Shown here in pieces: positions 9,836-18,418 of a stretch of DNA of 64,000 nucleotides (positions within the stretch are counted from its first letter, which is position 1; each line of letters starts with the position of its first letter). Source of the stretch: Flavobacteriales bacterium UBA4422. GTDB taxonomy: Bacteria; Bacteroidota; Bacteroidia; Flavobacteriales_G; Salibacteraceae. Position numbers and translations under genes: made by a program. The notes beneath the pieces are model-generated. The model was not told the origin of the DNA and did not search any database. It saw nothing but the letters and a program-made list of their open reading frames with translations. The stretch is from positions 37,610 through 101,609 of the forward strand of contig DGQE01000003.1 in NCBI GenBank assembly GCA_002389645.1, read 5' to 3'.

Positions 9836-10242
9836 GAAATTTGATCCTGATTTGTTTCCTTTCTTTAGTTTCATTTGGCGTTAATGCCCAATGTGAAATC
9901 ACGGCTGACGTATGCCAGAATCATATCACTGGTGAATACCTTTCTGATGGACAGCACTACCGCGCATTGCTGTTAAATGATCAAGTTGCAGAATTTAATG
10001 CTACTCTTTACGGTGGCACAACTTATCGCTTGGCTGGTTGCAGTGGAACTCAAGATGGTAATCTTCAATTTAGAGTATTTGATTCAGAGAGAAACTTAAT
10101 TTTCAAGAATAACGACTTTCAAAATGCACCACATTGGGATTTTCAAATCGAATCAACTCTTGATGTGATCATTGAAGCAGAGCTTGACCCCATAGCTGGA
10201 GCAAGTGGATGCGGAGTTATGCTGATGGGTTTCAGACGCTAG
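9832..10242 (+). CDS. Small secreted protein of unknown function
   Basis: A 136-residue protein with a clear type I signal peptide (cleavage after VNA, before QCEIT). The mature part is about 115 residues, Cys-containing (four Cys, suggesting disulfides) and beta-rich, with alternating hydrophobic strands such as NLQFRVFDSERNLIF. It may be a small periplasmic or extracellular beta-sandwich. Its ATG overlaps the preceding lipoprotein stop by four bases, so it ends the symporter-lipoprotein operon. No known family recognised. Confidence 0.82.
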   Translation: MRNLILICFLSLVSFGVNAQCEITADVCQNHITGEYLSDGQHYRALLLNDQVAEFNATLYGGTTYRLAGCSGTQDGNLQFRVFDSERNLIFKNNDFQNAPHWDFQIESTLDVIIEAELDPIAGASGCGVMLMGFRR

Positions 10243-10312
10243 TAACAGCAAGTTATATTCCTTTTTTGTCATTAATTTTCGTCAGTATTCCATGCTGTCG
10301 TACTTTTAAACG

Positions 10313-11263
10313 ATGGCAATACAAACTCATAAATCTCTTTTTGACGCGGAGTATCCGGTAATTATGGCGCCAATGTTTTTGGTATCTAATGCCGCAATGA
10401 TGAAAGGCGCAGCTGATAATGGCATCTCAGGATCTTTCCCTGCTTTAAACTATCGTACAGACAAGGAGTTTAGAGTAGCGATTGACGAGATACGCTCTCA
10501 CTCTAATAAGTCATTTGGCGTAAACCTTATCGTCAATAAGTCAAACGTCAAATACAAAAGTCAATTAGAAACCTGCCTTGAGAAGAAGGTAGCTTACATT
10601 ATTACTTCACTCGGAAATCCTAAGGAATGCATTGAAAGATGCAAGCCCTTCGGTATAAAGGTCTTTTGCGATGTTACGGACTTGACTTATGCCAAAAAAG
10701 TAGAAGAGCTTGGAGCGGATGCTGTAATTGCCGTTAACTCGGTTGCGGGAGGTCATGCTGGAAATATCCCACCTGAAGAATTAATTCCAATGCTGAAGAA
10801 AGAGTTAAGTATTCCAATTATTTCTGCCGGTGGTGTAAGAAACTCTGACGACATAAAGAAGATTCTGGACTTAGGTGCAAGTGCTGTTTCTGTAGGCACG
10901 ATATTCATAGCAAGCGAAGAAGCAGGTGTATCTGATGATTACAAAAACGCCCTGGTTCAGTATGGTGAAAAAGACATTGTCAGAACAACAAAAATGTCTG
11001 GAAGCGCATTGACCGTGATAAACACGCCTTATGTGCAGACTATTGGCACAGAAGCCAGCTTTCTTGAAAAATTGATGCACCGCAACAAATGGCTAAAGAA
11101 ATACATCAAGATGTTTATTGCCGTTAGAGGTTTGAACAAAATATCCAATGCGGCTAATAAAGCAACCTATAAGACTGTTTGGGTGGCCGGGCCGAGCATT
11201 GAGAGCATTAAAGCTGTGGAACCGATATCAGTTATTATAAAGCGATTGGTGAGCGGTCTTTAA
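10313..11263 (+). CDS. Nitronate monooxygenase / FabK-like FMN oxidoreductase
   Basis: A 316-residue TIM-barrel flavoprotein of the 2-nitropropane dioxygenase group. The signatures are PVIMAPMFLVSNAAM at the N-terminus, VNSVAGGHAGN with the catalytic His, ISAGGVRNSDDIKKILDLGASAVSVGTIFIAS (FMN phosphate binding) and the RTTKMSG segment. Members either oxidise alkyl nitronates or act as enoyl-ACP reductase (FabK); the sequence alone does not separate these, but the NMO reading is the safer one. It is a free-standing cytosolic enzyme with 70 bases upstream and no clear operon partner. Confidence 0.9.
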   Translation: MAIQTHKSLFDAEYPVIMAPMFLVSNAAMMKGAADNGISGSFPALNYRTDKEFRVAIDEIRSHSNKSFGVNLIVNKSNVKYKSQLETCLEKKVAYIITSLGNPKECIERCKPFGIKVFCDVTDLTYAKKVEELGADAVIAVNSVAGGHAGNIPPEELIPMLKKELSIPIISAGGVRNSDDIKKILDLGASAVSVGTIFIASEEAGVSDDYKNALVQYGEKDIVRTTKMSGSALTVINTPYVQTIGTEASFLEKLMHRNKWLKKYIKMFIAVRGLNKISNAANKATYKTVWVAGPSIESIKAVEPISVIIKRLVSGL

Positions 11264-11330
11264 CCCTCAACTTCAGATAAACCGAACAATTATTTCCGAG
11301 AATCCCAGTGTCAAATAGTAGATTTGGCGA

Positions 11331-12092
11331 ATGAATAAAGTTGCCTTAATAACGGGTGCTACTGCGGGCTTCGGAAAAGCAATAGCTGAGGTTTTCGCAA
11401 AGAATAATTACAACCTAATAATTACCGGCAGACGGGCCGAACGATTATCTGAAATTAAGCTAGACCTTGAGTCAAAGCATTCCATTGACATTCTCACACT
11501 CTCATTCGATGTGCGCAATCTTGAAGAAGTAAAGCGCAGTTTAGAGGGGTTAACAGATGAATGGAAAAACATAGACGTTTTGATAAACAACGCTGGACTA
11601 GCTAGTGGATTGAGCCATATCCAAGATGGCGATATTGAAGACTGGGACAAGATGATTGATACTAACGTTAAGGGTCTTCTATACGTTTCAAAAGCGATTA
11701 TTCCTTTGATGGTTCAACGCAAAAAAGGTCAAATCATAAATATTGGATCTACCGCGGGAAAAGAAGTCTACGAAAATGGCAATGTTTATTGCGCATCAAA
11801 ACATGCTGTTGATGCCATAACAAAAGGCATGAGAATCGACCTATTAGGTACAGGCATTAAAGTCACTCAAATTGCTCCTGGTGCGGCCGAAACAGAATTT
11901 AGTATTGTACGTTTTCATGGTGATGAAGCCAAAGCCAAGGCAGCGTATAATGGATACGAGCCAATGACAGCCAATGACATTGCAGAGCAAGTGTATTATG
12001 TTACCACCTTACCTCCCAATTTATGCATCAATGATATGGTGATCACTAGCTTGTCGCAAGCCAATAGTTTCTACATCGATCGCAAGAGCTAA
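11331..12092 (+). CDS. Short-chain dehydrogenase, YdfG-like
   Basis: A 253-residue NAD(P)-dependent oxidoreductase of the classical SDR family. It has the Rossmann motif TGATAGFGKAIA at the N-terminus, NNAGLA, and a catalytic Ser (NIGSTAG) with YCASK giving the Tyr-xxx-Lys pair. ITGRRAERL after beta-2 has basic residues suggesting NADP(H) preference. The layout matches the YdfG group (NADP-dependent serine / 3-hydroxy-acid dehydrogenases), but the substrate is not proven. The purine nucleoside phosphorylase gene follows after 11 bases. Confidence 0.92.
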   Translation: MNKVALITGATAGFGKAIAEVFAKNNYNLIITGRRAERLSEIKLDLESKHSIDILTLSFDVRNLEEVKRSLEGLTDEWKNIDVLINNAGLASGLSHIQDGDIEDWDKMIDTNVKGLLYVSKAIIPLMVQRKKGQIINIGSTAGKEVYENGNVYCASKHAVDAITKGMRIDLLGTGIKVTQIAPGAAETEFSIVRFHGDEAKAKAAYNGYEPMTANDIAEQVYYVTTLPPNLCINDMVITSLSQANSFYIDRKS

Positions 12093-12103
12093 GAAAAGAC
12101 AGA

Positions 12104-12922
12104 ATGGAGTTGTTTGATAAAGTAACAGAGGCAGCGGCATTTTTAAATGCACGTGGGTTTCAAAAGGTTGACATAGGAATAGTTTTAGGCTCAGGCCTCG
12201 GCAAGTTAGCAGAGAAAATCGAGAATCCAATAGTCATTGATTACACAGACATTCCGCATTTCTCAGCATCAACCGTGGAGTCGCATAAGGGTAAGTTTAT
12301 TTTTGGGCAACTAGGAAACAAAAATGTAATTGCGATGCAAGGTCGACTTCATTACTATGAAGGATACGACTTGCAAGCCATCACTTTTCCGATAAGAGTT
12401 ATGAAATTTTTAGGTACTTCAACCCTGCTATTATCAGGCGCAGCTGGAGCAATGAACCTTGATTTTAAGAAGGGTGATTTAATGATGATCACTGATCAAA
12501 TTAATCTTTTGCCTTCGAACCCATTGATTGGGAAGAATGATGATCGACTTGGGCCTCGTTTTCCGGATATGAGCGAGACCTACTCTAATAGCTTACAAGA
12601 AAAAATTTCAACCACAGCTGAACAATTAAACATCACCCTTAGAAAGGGCGTTTACGTCTCCGTTCAAGGACCAATGCTAGAATCACCTGCAGAATATAGA
12701 TTTCTAAGAACAATTGGCGCAGATGCGGTAGGAATGAGTACTGTGCCAGAGGTGATAGTAGCTAAACACAGTGGAATGGATTGTGCTGCTGTAATTGTGC
12801 TGACAGATGAGTGCGACCCGGACGATTTAAAGCCCATAAACATTGCTGATATTCTAGAAATCGCGGGCAAAGCAGAAGATAAATTAATTCAGCTCATTCC
12901 AGAAGTTATCAGTTCAGTTTAA
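12104..12922 (+). CDS. Purine nucleoside phosphorylase (PNP type I)
   Basis: A 272-residue cytosolic salvage enzyme that splits purine nucleosides with phosphate into base and ribose-1-phosphate. Landmarks are LGSGLGKLAEKI (phosphate loop), MQGRLHYYEGY, LLSGAAGAMN, and GVYVSVQGPMLESPAEYRFLR with the purine-binding Glu. GADAVGMSTVPEVIVAKH and the VLTDEC segment in place of the usual VTNxA complete the set. Length and motifs fit the trimeric PNP-I family (PunA/DeoD2). The next gene starts at the base after its stop codon. Confidence 0.95.
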   Translation: MELFDKVTEAAAFLNARGFQKVDIGIVLGSGLGKLAEKIENPIVIDYTDIPHFSASTVESHKGKFIFGQLGNKNVIAMQGRLHYYEGYDLQAITFPIRVMKFLGTSTLLLSGAAGAMNLDFKKGDLMMITDQINLLPSNPLIGKNDDRLGPRFPDMSETYSNSLQEKISTTAEQLNITLRKGVYVSVQGPMLESPAEYRFLRTIGADAVGMSTVPEVIVAKHSGMDCAAVIVLTDECDPDDLKPINIADILEIAGKAEDKLIQLIPEVISSV

Positions 12923-13636
12923 ATGGCAAATACTTGGTTTGATTTCAAGCAATTTAGAATAGAACAGAAAGATGCTGCTTTTAAAGTTGGAACTGATTCC
13001 TGTTTAATGGCATCTTGGATAGATGCTTCTTTTGCCCAAAACGTCTTAGACATAGGAACTGGTAGTGGCTTAATTGCTCTGATGCTTGCTCAAAAATGCA
13101 ATGCCACAATTGATGGGATTGATACTGACAAAAAAAGCAGTGATCAAGCTCGGGTCAACTTTCAACGATCGCTTTGGTCAAATCGATTGACATCTATCCA
13201 TTGCAGTCTTGATGAGTTCGCAAAAACCACGTCAAAGACATATGATCTATTAGTCAGCAATCCTCCCTATTTTGTTGGCTCCACTAAAAACATTGACCAA
13301 AGAATATCGAATGCTCGTCATGAAGGAAACCTAAAATTAAGCTCACTTCTGTTTCATGTGAAGAACCTACTAACTGAACATGGAAAATTTACATTAGTAC
13401 TTCCTCACGATCGATATCATGACCTAAAAAAAGAAGCTATTTCAAATAACCTTTATTTCCACAAAGAACTATTCATAAGACCAAATAAAGAGAAAGCAAT
13501 CAATAGATTTATAGCAGTTTTAGCAAAGACAAAATCAGCATCAGTAGACTCTTGCGAATTGATTCTTTATAAAAAGCTAAACCAATATTCACCTGAAGCA
13601 ATCGAATTACTGAAACCATACTACCTGAACCTTTAG
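12923..13636 (+). CDS. tRNA1(Val) adenine-37 N6-methyltransferase-like (TrmN6/YfiC)
   Basis: A 237-residue SAM-dependent N6-adenine methyltransferase. It starts WFDFKQFRIEQKDAAFKVGTD, the typical YfiC opening, then has LDIGTGSGLIALMLAQ (SAM motif I) and the catalytic SNPPYF (NPPY, residues about 110-115) of N6-adenine methylases. The family methylates A37 of tRNA1(Val). It directly abuts the nucleoside phosphorylase gene (no gap), so the two are probably co-transcribed. A strong hairpin follows downstream. Confidence 0.93.
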   Translation: MANTWFDFKQFRIEQKDAAFKVGTDSCLMASWIDASFAQNVLDIGTGSGLIALMLAQKCNATIDGIDTDKKSSDQARVNFQRSLWSNRLTSIHCSLDEFAKTTSKTYDLLVSNPPYFVGSTKNIDQRISNARHEGNLKLSSLLFHVKNLLTEHGKFTLVLPHDRYHDLKKEAISNNLYFHKELFIRPNKEKAINRFIAVLAKTKSASVDSCELILYKKLNQYSPEAIELLKPYYLNL

Positions 13637-13697
13637 TTGATTTTGTTTCTTTATTTAGACATGCTGTTCAATCTGCGAATAAGAATTACACTAATAG

Positions 13698-13728
13698 AAA
13701 AAAAGGCGAACCTCTTGGTTCGCCTTTT
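13698..13728. terminator. Bidirectional rho-independent terminator
   Basis: A 12-bp perfect stem (AAAAGGCGAACC / GGTTCGCCTTTT) with a 4-base loop sits between two convergent genes. The A-run on its left gives a U-tract for the leftward transcript, and TTTT on the right serves the rightward one. Confidence 0.88.
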
Positions 13729-13738
13729 AAGTTGGTGA

Positions 13739-14230
13739 TTATTCAGATAACTCAAGTTCAATTAAGACTTCAACTCCAAAGTATCCTACAGTTTCGCTTG
13801 AACTAATTTTCATAGACTTTCTTTTGGAATCTTCAACCTTATAGCTTCCGCTAAAGTTTTGACATTGTTCTGTGGGGTTCATATGCTCATGACCATCGTC
13901 ATGATCTTCCTCATGGTCTTCCTCGTGGTCATGATCATGATCCATTTCTGACTGATTAGACAAGGTGAATAATTCCCCGTTATCACTGAATTGCCACGCA
14001 AAATGAGCTTCTTCATCTTCCAGAGCCCAATGCCCCATGCATACTTCATCATAAATATCGCAATCCTCAAACTCAAGTTCTGGTAGATCATCTTGTTCAA
14101 ATGGCTCACCATCAGTTGTGATACTTACAACCTTCCAAACTTCACCACTAAGGCGATTCGAATTGATTTTAGTTTTGTTGCACGCAGTGAGAACCGCAAC
14201 TGCACCCATCATTAATATGACTTTTTTCAT
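13739..14230 (-). CDS. Lipoprotein with His/Asp/Glu metal-binding stretch
   Basis: A 163-residue lipoprotein (lipobox VLTAC, Cys17). The centre carries seven His among Asp and Glu at residues 98-116 (MDHDHDHEEDHEEDHDDGHEH without a break), a composition typical of zinc-, nickel- or copper-binding loops. Four other Cys (57, 64, 123 and the anchor) are scattered. It is last of four leftward genes that include a TonB-dependent receptor, so a role as an outer-membrane or periplasmic metal chaperone/buffer is a reasonable inference. The fold is unknown; the N-terminal part has lipocalin-like wording (SGEVWKVVSI) but is too short to claim. Confidence 0.85.
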   Translation of the reverse strand: MKKVILMMGAVAVLTACNKTKINSNRLSGEVWKVVSITTDGEPFEQDDLPELEFEDCDIYDEVCMGHWALEDEEAHFAWQFSDNGELFTLSNQSEMDHDHDHEEDHEEDHDDGHEHMNPTEQCQNFSGSYKVEDSKRKSMKISSSETVGYFGVEVLIELELSE

Positions 14231-14248
14231 AATTAGATTAGTTTTAAT

Positions 14249-14815
14249 TTATTGAATACTTATTGGGAAAATTACCTCTACGTCCGTTTCACCTGGATCA
14301 CAAGTACCGTCCTTGATACCATCAGGTTGATGCTTAAGCGTCAATGAGAGATTACCAGAACCAATGTCTTTCGTCTGCCACTCTGAATTAAGTCCTACAC
14401 CGTAGGTGCCATCTGAATCTGTTGAGACAATTTCCAATACATTTTCTGTTGAAGCATCCAACGAATAGCACACGATATGCTCAGCTGCTTCTTCCTCAAT
14501 TTCAGAAGTTAAATCCTCAGAGGTTCCACTTGATCGGTCAAGAAATGATACTTCAACATCATAGGTCATACCGCTATCAAGCACTATACTTTCAATCGTA
14601 GGTTCATCTCCTCCCAAACCATCTGGATCATCCCAGTCTGCATGAAAGGTGGATGAACCATCTTGAGCTGTGAAATGCAATTCGACAGAGGTGATACTTT
14701 CTGGTTCATTGATAATGGGTTGAGGAATATTAGGCTGATCGTCATCCTTTTTGCACGATGCAGCAATTGCAAGAAATGCAATAATTGATAATTGTTTTAC
14801 TCTTTGTATGTTCAT
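14249..14815 (-). CDS. Lipoprotein beside TonB receptor
   Basis: A 188-residue lipoprotein with an ASCKKDDD lipobox and tether. The mature part is a beta-rich, strongly acidic domain containing ITSVELHFTAQDG, TWDDPDGLGGDEP-like Asp/Gly loops and a C-terminal LTLKHQPDGIKDG...CDPGETDVEV. Proteins of this shape are common next to TonB-dependent receptors in Bacteroidota (often labelled 'type 1 periplasmic binding fold'). It probably helps the receptor capture or present ligand at the surface; that is inference from context. It lies 16 bases after the receptor gene in the same operon. Confidence 0.85.
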   Translation of the reverse strand: MNIQRVKQLSIIAFLAIAASCKKDDDQPNIPQPIINEPESITSVELHFTAQDGSSTFHADWDDPDGLGGDEPTIESIVLDSGMTYDVEVSFLDRSSGTSEDLTSEIEEEAAEHIVCYSLDASTENVLEIVSTDSDGTYGVGLNSEWQTKDIGSGNLSLTLKHQPDGIKDGTCDPGETDVEVIFPISIQ

Positions 14816-14830
14816 AATAATTGATTTAAG

Positions 14831-17128
14831 TTAAAATGGAATTTTTAATGTTAGTATGAAGTTTTGTCCTGGCTCATCTGCATAATAGCGTAGCCTATTT
14901 AAGTAAGACCTGTAGCTCGCATTTAACGCATTCTCAACTCTAAAAGAATAATGCGGGCGCTTATTAAAGATGATAAAGTCACCGGAAATTTCACCTCCAA
15001 ATAGAATAAAATCATTTGGGGAAGGTGCATAATCAACGCCATCAGGAACGCGATTCTGACGGGCAGTATAAGCTACTGAAACACCTATTTGGTGCGTTGC
15101 AGGTTTCTTTTTCCAAAAAGAAAAATTTACTCTGCCATCAAAACGATTAGGTGGTATAAAGACAAGGTCTGCTTCCGAATTAGGATCACTCGCTCTGACT
15201 ATTTCAGCGCCAAATATTACATCAAGGTTTTTATGTGGCATTATTCTCACATTGGCGTCAAGACCTCTAAAAAAAGCATCAGTGCTCGTGTAATTAAACG
15301 TTGGGAAAGCTCCCCTAATGGTTAACGTTGAGGGAAGCGTTGGCAATAAATAGATATAATTATTTATGTAATATGCATAGGCAGTAGCATTGACGTCCAT
15401 GGCAATACCAAATAATTCTATTGCGTTGCCCGAAATCGCAACTGTCGCAGAAGTCATTCTTTCCTCATCCAAGGTTTCAACGCCAAATTCTACAGCAGCC
15501 ACTCCATGATGAAGCCCTTCACTATACAATTCATTGATGGATGGCGAACGCCAAGCTCGGCCTGCATTAAACATAGCCACCCACTTTTTCCACTCCCGAG
15601 ATACACCAATATTGCTCGAAATTCCATCAAATGTTCTAATGGGTGAATACAATTCATTTTGGCGATACATAAAGGCTTCTTGCCATTTATAATCATACCT
15701 CACTCCTCCCTCAAGTTCCCACGCCCCAAAATTCAAATGATGGATGGTGAATAAACCAACGGTATAATTTCGGAAATTCGGAATAAAGAAGCGGCCAGTG
15801 TAGGTATTAGCTTGAGTTTCTGACGCAATGCCTATTTCATATTTATAGTTACTTCTTATTCTATCCTCATATTGAATATCCGCCTGATAGGTGGTGATTT
15901 CATATTGCAGATCTGCCACTTGAAGGTCACTAAAAATGCTTCGATCAAATTCTTGACGTTTGTTGTATTGCCTAGAAACATTCAGCTGAAGCTCGTTTCG
16001 AAGATTGGCTTTCCAATATGCTCTGGCAGAAGTTAACTCATGTTGCACTGCCTGTCGTGGACTATTCATCGTCCGGCTAAATGAATCTGAAGGATTCAAC
16101 GGTTCTGCAGAATTAATTGCTTTCTCGAGATCACTTAAGTTTCCAATGTGCGAGTAAGACAGAATACCAAGTTCAGTTGAAAGCAACTTATATTGTATAT
16201 CGATTCCAAAGTTTTCCCCTTTCCAAAGCAATCGCCCACTGCCGTTCCACTCTTTCTTTCCAGTATTCAGCAAATAATAATCAGGTGCCTTTAAATCACC
16301 AGCGTTAATTGCAGAACCTTGAACCCTGAAAAACAATGGTGCCTTTTTGAGTAATGCACCTTGAAGAGCGACAGAAGCTAAGCCTTTCTGTCCGTTGGTC
16401 GAAAACCCTGTTTGCAGTGAACCATTTAATTTTCGCTCTTTCGTAATATCCGCAGAATGAGCAATAACAGCCCCGGCCATTGCCTCAGTTCCGTACCTCA
16501 AACTACTTGCTCCTTGCACGACTTCTAAGCGCTGAACCGACATTGGATCCAATTCTGGTGCATGCTCACTTCCCCATTGTTGACCTTGAAGCTTTGTATT
16601 ATCGCTCATTATCACTAAGCGGTTGCTATGCATTCCGTGTATTACTGGTTTTGAGATATTACTGCCTGTATTCAACATTTGCATGCCTTGCAGGTCATCT
16701 AATAAATCCGCCAAACCTTCTCCAGAATTGCTTGCCAAATCGCGTTCATTTAACTCAACACGTGATGCAATATCTTTATGAGGTTGTTTTGCCTCGATGG
16801 TCAACGCCTTTAGTAATTCGGCATGATGCTCTAGGTAAAAAGTAAGTGCAGTATCCCCTTCGAGTGAAAATGAAATAGTATCCGGGTCGCAGCCAATATG
16901 ACTAATTACTGCTTTAAATTGGCTTGTGCAAAGGTTTCTGATGACAAACCCCCCATTTTCATTTGCGACTGTGCCTATGGGCGTATTTAATAGTCTAATC
17001 TCAGAAAAAGGCAAAACACTGTCATCGTGCTCATCTTTAACGGTCCCCGTTAAAGTGAACACGCAGGTTTCTTGTGCGAGAAAATCGGGAGCTAATGCGA
17101 TCAGCACCAGCATAAAAATATATTTCAT
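14831..17128 (-). CDS. TonB-dependent outer-membrane receptor, probably metal-related
   Basis: A 765-residue receptor with a signal peptide (cleaved after FLA) and a carboxypeptidase-regulatory-like domain (about 22-105: VFTLTGTVKDEHDDSVLPFSEIRL). The plug domain is at about 125-225 (IHGMHSNRLVIMSDN, then QQWGSEHAPELDP and VEVVQGASSLRYG-like), followed by a 22-strand barrel ending in Phe. The QQWGSEHAPE plug segment is found in the ZnuD/zinc-type receptors. With the His-rich lipoproteins around it, transport of a metal or metal complex is likely, but the ligand is not proven. It is second in a four-gene leftward operon (17469 to 13739). Confidence 0.93.
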   Translation of the reverse strand: MKYIFMLVLIALAPDFLAQETCVFTLTGTVKDEHDDSVLPFSEIRLLNTPIGTVANENGGFVIRNLCTSQFKAVISHIGCDPDTISFSLEGDTALTFYLEHHAELLKALTIEAKQPHKDIASRVELNERDLASNSGEGLADLLDDLQGMQMLNTGSNISKPVIHGMHSNRLVIMSDNTKLQGQQWGSEHAPELDPMSVQRLEVVQGASSLRYGTEAMAGAVIAHSADITKERKLNGSLQTGFSTNGQKGLASVALQGALLKKAPLFFRVQGSAINAGDLKAPDYYLLNTGKKEWNGSGRLLWKGENFGIDIQYKLLSTELGILSYSHIGNLSDLEKAINSAEPLNPSDSFSRTMNSPRQAVQHELTSARAYWKANLRNELQLNVSRQYNKRQEFDRSIFSDLQVADLQYEITTYQADIQYEDRIRSNYKYEIGIASETQANTYTGRFFIPNFRNYTVGLFTIHHLNFGAWELEGGVRYDYKWQEAFMYRQNELYSPIRTFDGISSNIGVSREWKKWVAMFNAGRAWRSPSINELYSEGLHHGVAAVEFGVETLDEERMTSATVAISGNAIELFGIAMDVNATAYAYYINNYIYLLPTLPSTLTIRGAFPTFNYTSTDAFFRGLDANVRIMPHKNLDVIFGAEIVRASDPNSEADLVFIPPNRFDGRVNFSFWKKKPATHQIGVSVAYTARQNRVPDGVDYAPSPNDFILFGGEISGDFIIFNKRPHYSFRVENALNASYRSYLNRLRYYADEPGQNFILTLKIPF

Positions 17129-17163
17129 GAAAAATTTGTTTTAGCTAGAATACAAGAATTGGT

Positions 17164-17469
17164 CTATGCTAAAACTGGCGGTGCTCTGCCCTCACAATAA
17201 GGAAAGGAATCTAAATCGTCTAGTGCAGCAGCGAGTGCTTGATACTCGCCATACTCTGCAGTTGATTTATTGGAAATGGCTTGGGAGCTGCTGCTGAAAA
17301 CTGAAAATGTGTAATCACATACTAAGCAATCTTCATGCGCTTTAGAAAAAGACAACCCATGATCATGCTGCACTTCCATGTCAAGATCACACGAATGATA
17401 AAATTCTCGTGGGATATTGATGAACACCATTAAGGCGAGCAATATGAAACTCAAAAGCAGTCTTTTCAC
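17164..17469 (-). CDS. Small His/Cys-rich membrane-anchored or secreted protein
   Basis: 101 residues: an uncleaved anchor or signal segment (residues 4-18), then a short mature domain with potential metal ligands His25, Cys27, His35, His37, His45, Cys48 and Cys51 (ending HEDCLVCDY). The HxxC-x2-C ending is reminiscent of the small DUF2946-like proteins that sit before TonB receptors for copper or other metals, but I cannot confirm family membership. It is first in the receptor operon and divergent from the ECF sigma gene. The C-terminus is Ala-rich and Pro-ended (APPVLA). Confidence 0.75.
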   Translation of the reverse strand: MKRLLLSFILLALMVFINIPREFYHSCDLDMEVQHDHGLSFSKAHEDCLVCDYTFSVFSSSSQAISNKSTAEYGEYQALAAALDDLDSFPYCEGRAPPVLA

Positions 17470-17604
17470 ATGGCAAATGAAGTAAGTAAATTCAATTCTT
17501 CAAAACTTTAGAAATGATAATTAACACTTCTTGCTTTCATTAAGCGTCAATTTTATTCATCTTGCGTCAGAGGAATTATCATTTTCCATTCTTTTAATAA
17601 TTGA
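17470..17604. promoter_or_regulatory. Divergent promoter region between receptor operon and sigma/bufferin operon
   Basis: 135 bases separate the two divergent operons. A direct repeat GCGTCA occurs at 17544-17549 and 17564-17569 (20-base period, two helical turns), which could be binding sites for an activator or parts of an ECF-type promoter. An AATTAT ... ATAATT inverted repeat follows nearer the sigma start. No Shine-Dalgarno is seen. The arrangement would allow joint control of both operons. Confidence 0.4.
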
Positions 17605-18162
17605 ATGAGTAAACACCAACTAACACCAGAAAACTGGATCAATTTATATGCGGACCAGCTTTTGAGCTACGCTATAGTGCGCGTGCCAGAGCGCGATGCT
17701 GCGAAAGACTTGGTGCAGGACACCTTCTTTACTGCACTGAAATCAAAGGATAGTTTTCGTGGTGAAATCTCAGAGAAAAATTGGTTATACCTCATATTAA
17801 GAAGTCGTATTCTCGACTATTACAAAAAGAAGAAAGAAGTCTTGGAGTCAGACTTTGATTCAGATGATAACGATGATGACTCATTTGATGACAAAGGGCA
17901 TTGGATGGACAGCCGAATGCCGAAAAACTGGTCTACTGACGATATAATTCAGAACAAGGAATTTATGCATACTTTCCTTCGATGCAAAGCTGCACTAAAG
18001 GAGGTTCAAGCTCAAGTATTCACTATGAAATATATTGACGGTGAAGATTCTGAGACGATATGTAAGGAACTTGGAATCTCATCTTCTAACTACTGGGTTT
18101 TAATCCATAGAGCAAAAGTGCAATTGCGCTCATGTCTCGAAAAAAACTGGTTTGACAAATGA
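17605..18162 (+). CDS. ECF-type RNA polymerase sigma factor
   Basis: A 185-residue sigma-70 family protein of the extracytoplasmic-function type. Region 2 covers about residues 10-80 (DLVQDTFFTALKS, then NWLYLILRSRILDYYKKK for -10 recognition). An acidic linker (SDFDSDDNDDDSFDD) comes next, and region 4 at about 125-180 carries a helix-turn-helix (DSETICKELGISSSNYWVLIHRAKVQLRSCLE). It heads the five-gene operon with a zinc-finger anti-sigma, a precursor peptide, an MNIO enzyme and a DUF2063 protein. In Caulobacter, copper-responsive bufferin genes are likewise under an ECF factor (SigF), so metal-stress control is the natural hypothesis. Confidence 0.94.
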   Translation: MSKHQLTPENWINLYADQLLSYAIVRVPERDAAKDLVQDTFFTALKSKDSFRGEISEKNWLYLILRSRILDYYKKKKEVLESDFDSDDNDDDSFDDKGHWMDSRMPKNWSTDDIIQNKEFMHTFLRCKAALKEVQAQVFTMKYIDGEDSETICKELGISSSNYWVLIHRAKVQLRSCLEKNWFDK

Positions 18163-18392
18163 TTAATTGTAAGGAGTCAACGCAACTGACAATAAAGAAA
18201 GAGGAAAGTAAACTAACTCTGAGAGAAAAATTAGAGTTATCTTTTCATCTTCTGATTTGCAAATACTGCAAAGCATTTAGCAAACAAAATTCATGGGTCA
18301 ATTCAATGTCCGAAAAACTAAACGTTCAAGATTCGTTTTCTAATGCTGAAAAAGAAGCAATGGACGCCACGTTGAAAGACTCTAATCAATAA
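18159..18392 (+). CDS. Putative zinc-binding anti-sigma factor
   Basis: A 77-residue soluble protein overlapping the sigma gene by four bases (ATGA). It carries Cys4 and the helix HLLICKYCKAF (His30-x3-Cys34-x2-Cys37), the C...HxxxCxxC pattern of ZAS-type anti-sigma domains that hold ECF factors inactive. There is no membrane segment, so it is a cytosolic anti-sigma that may respond to redox or metal through its zinc site. The partner is almost surely the preceding sigma factor, from translational coupling. Confidence 0.85.
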   Translation: MINCKESTQLTIKKEESKLTLREKLELSFHLLICKYCKAFSKQNSWVNSMSEKLNVQDSFSNAEKEAMDATLKDSNQ

Positions 18393-18418
18393 TTCGCATC
18401 AATTAAAACCAAAATAAT

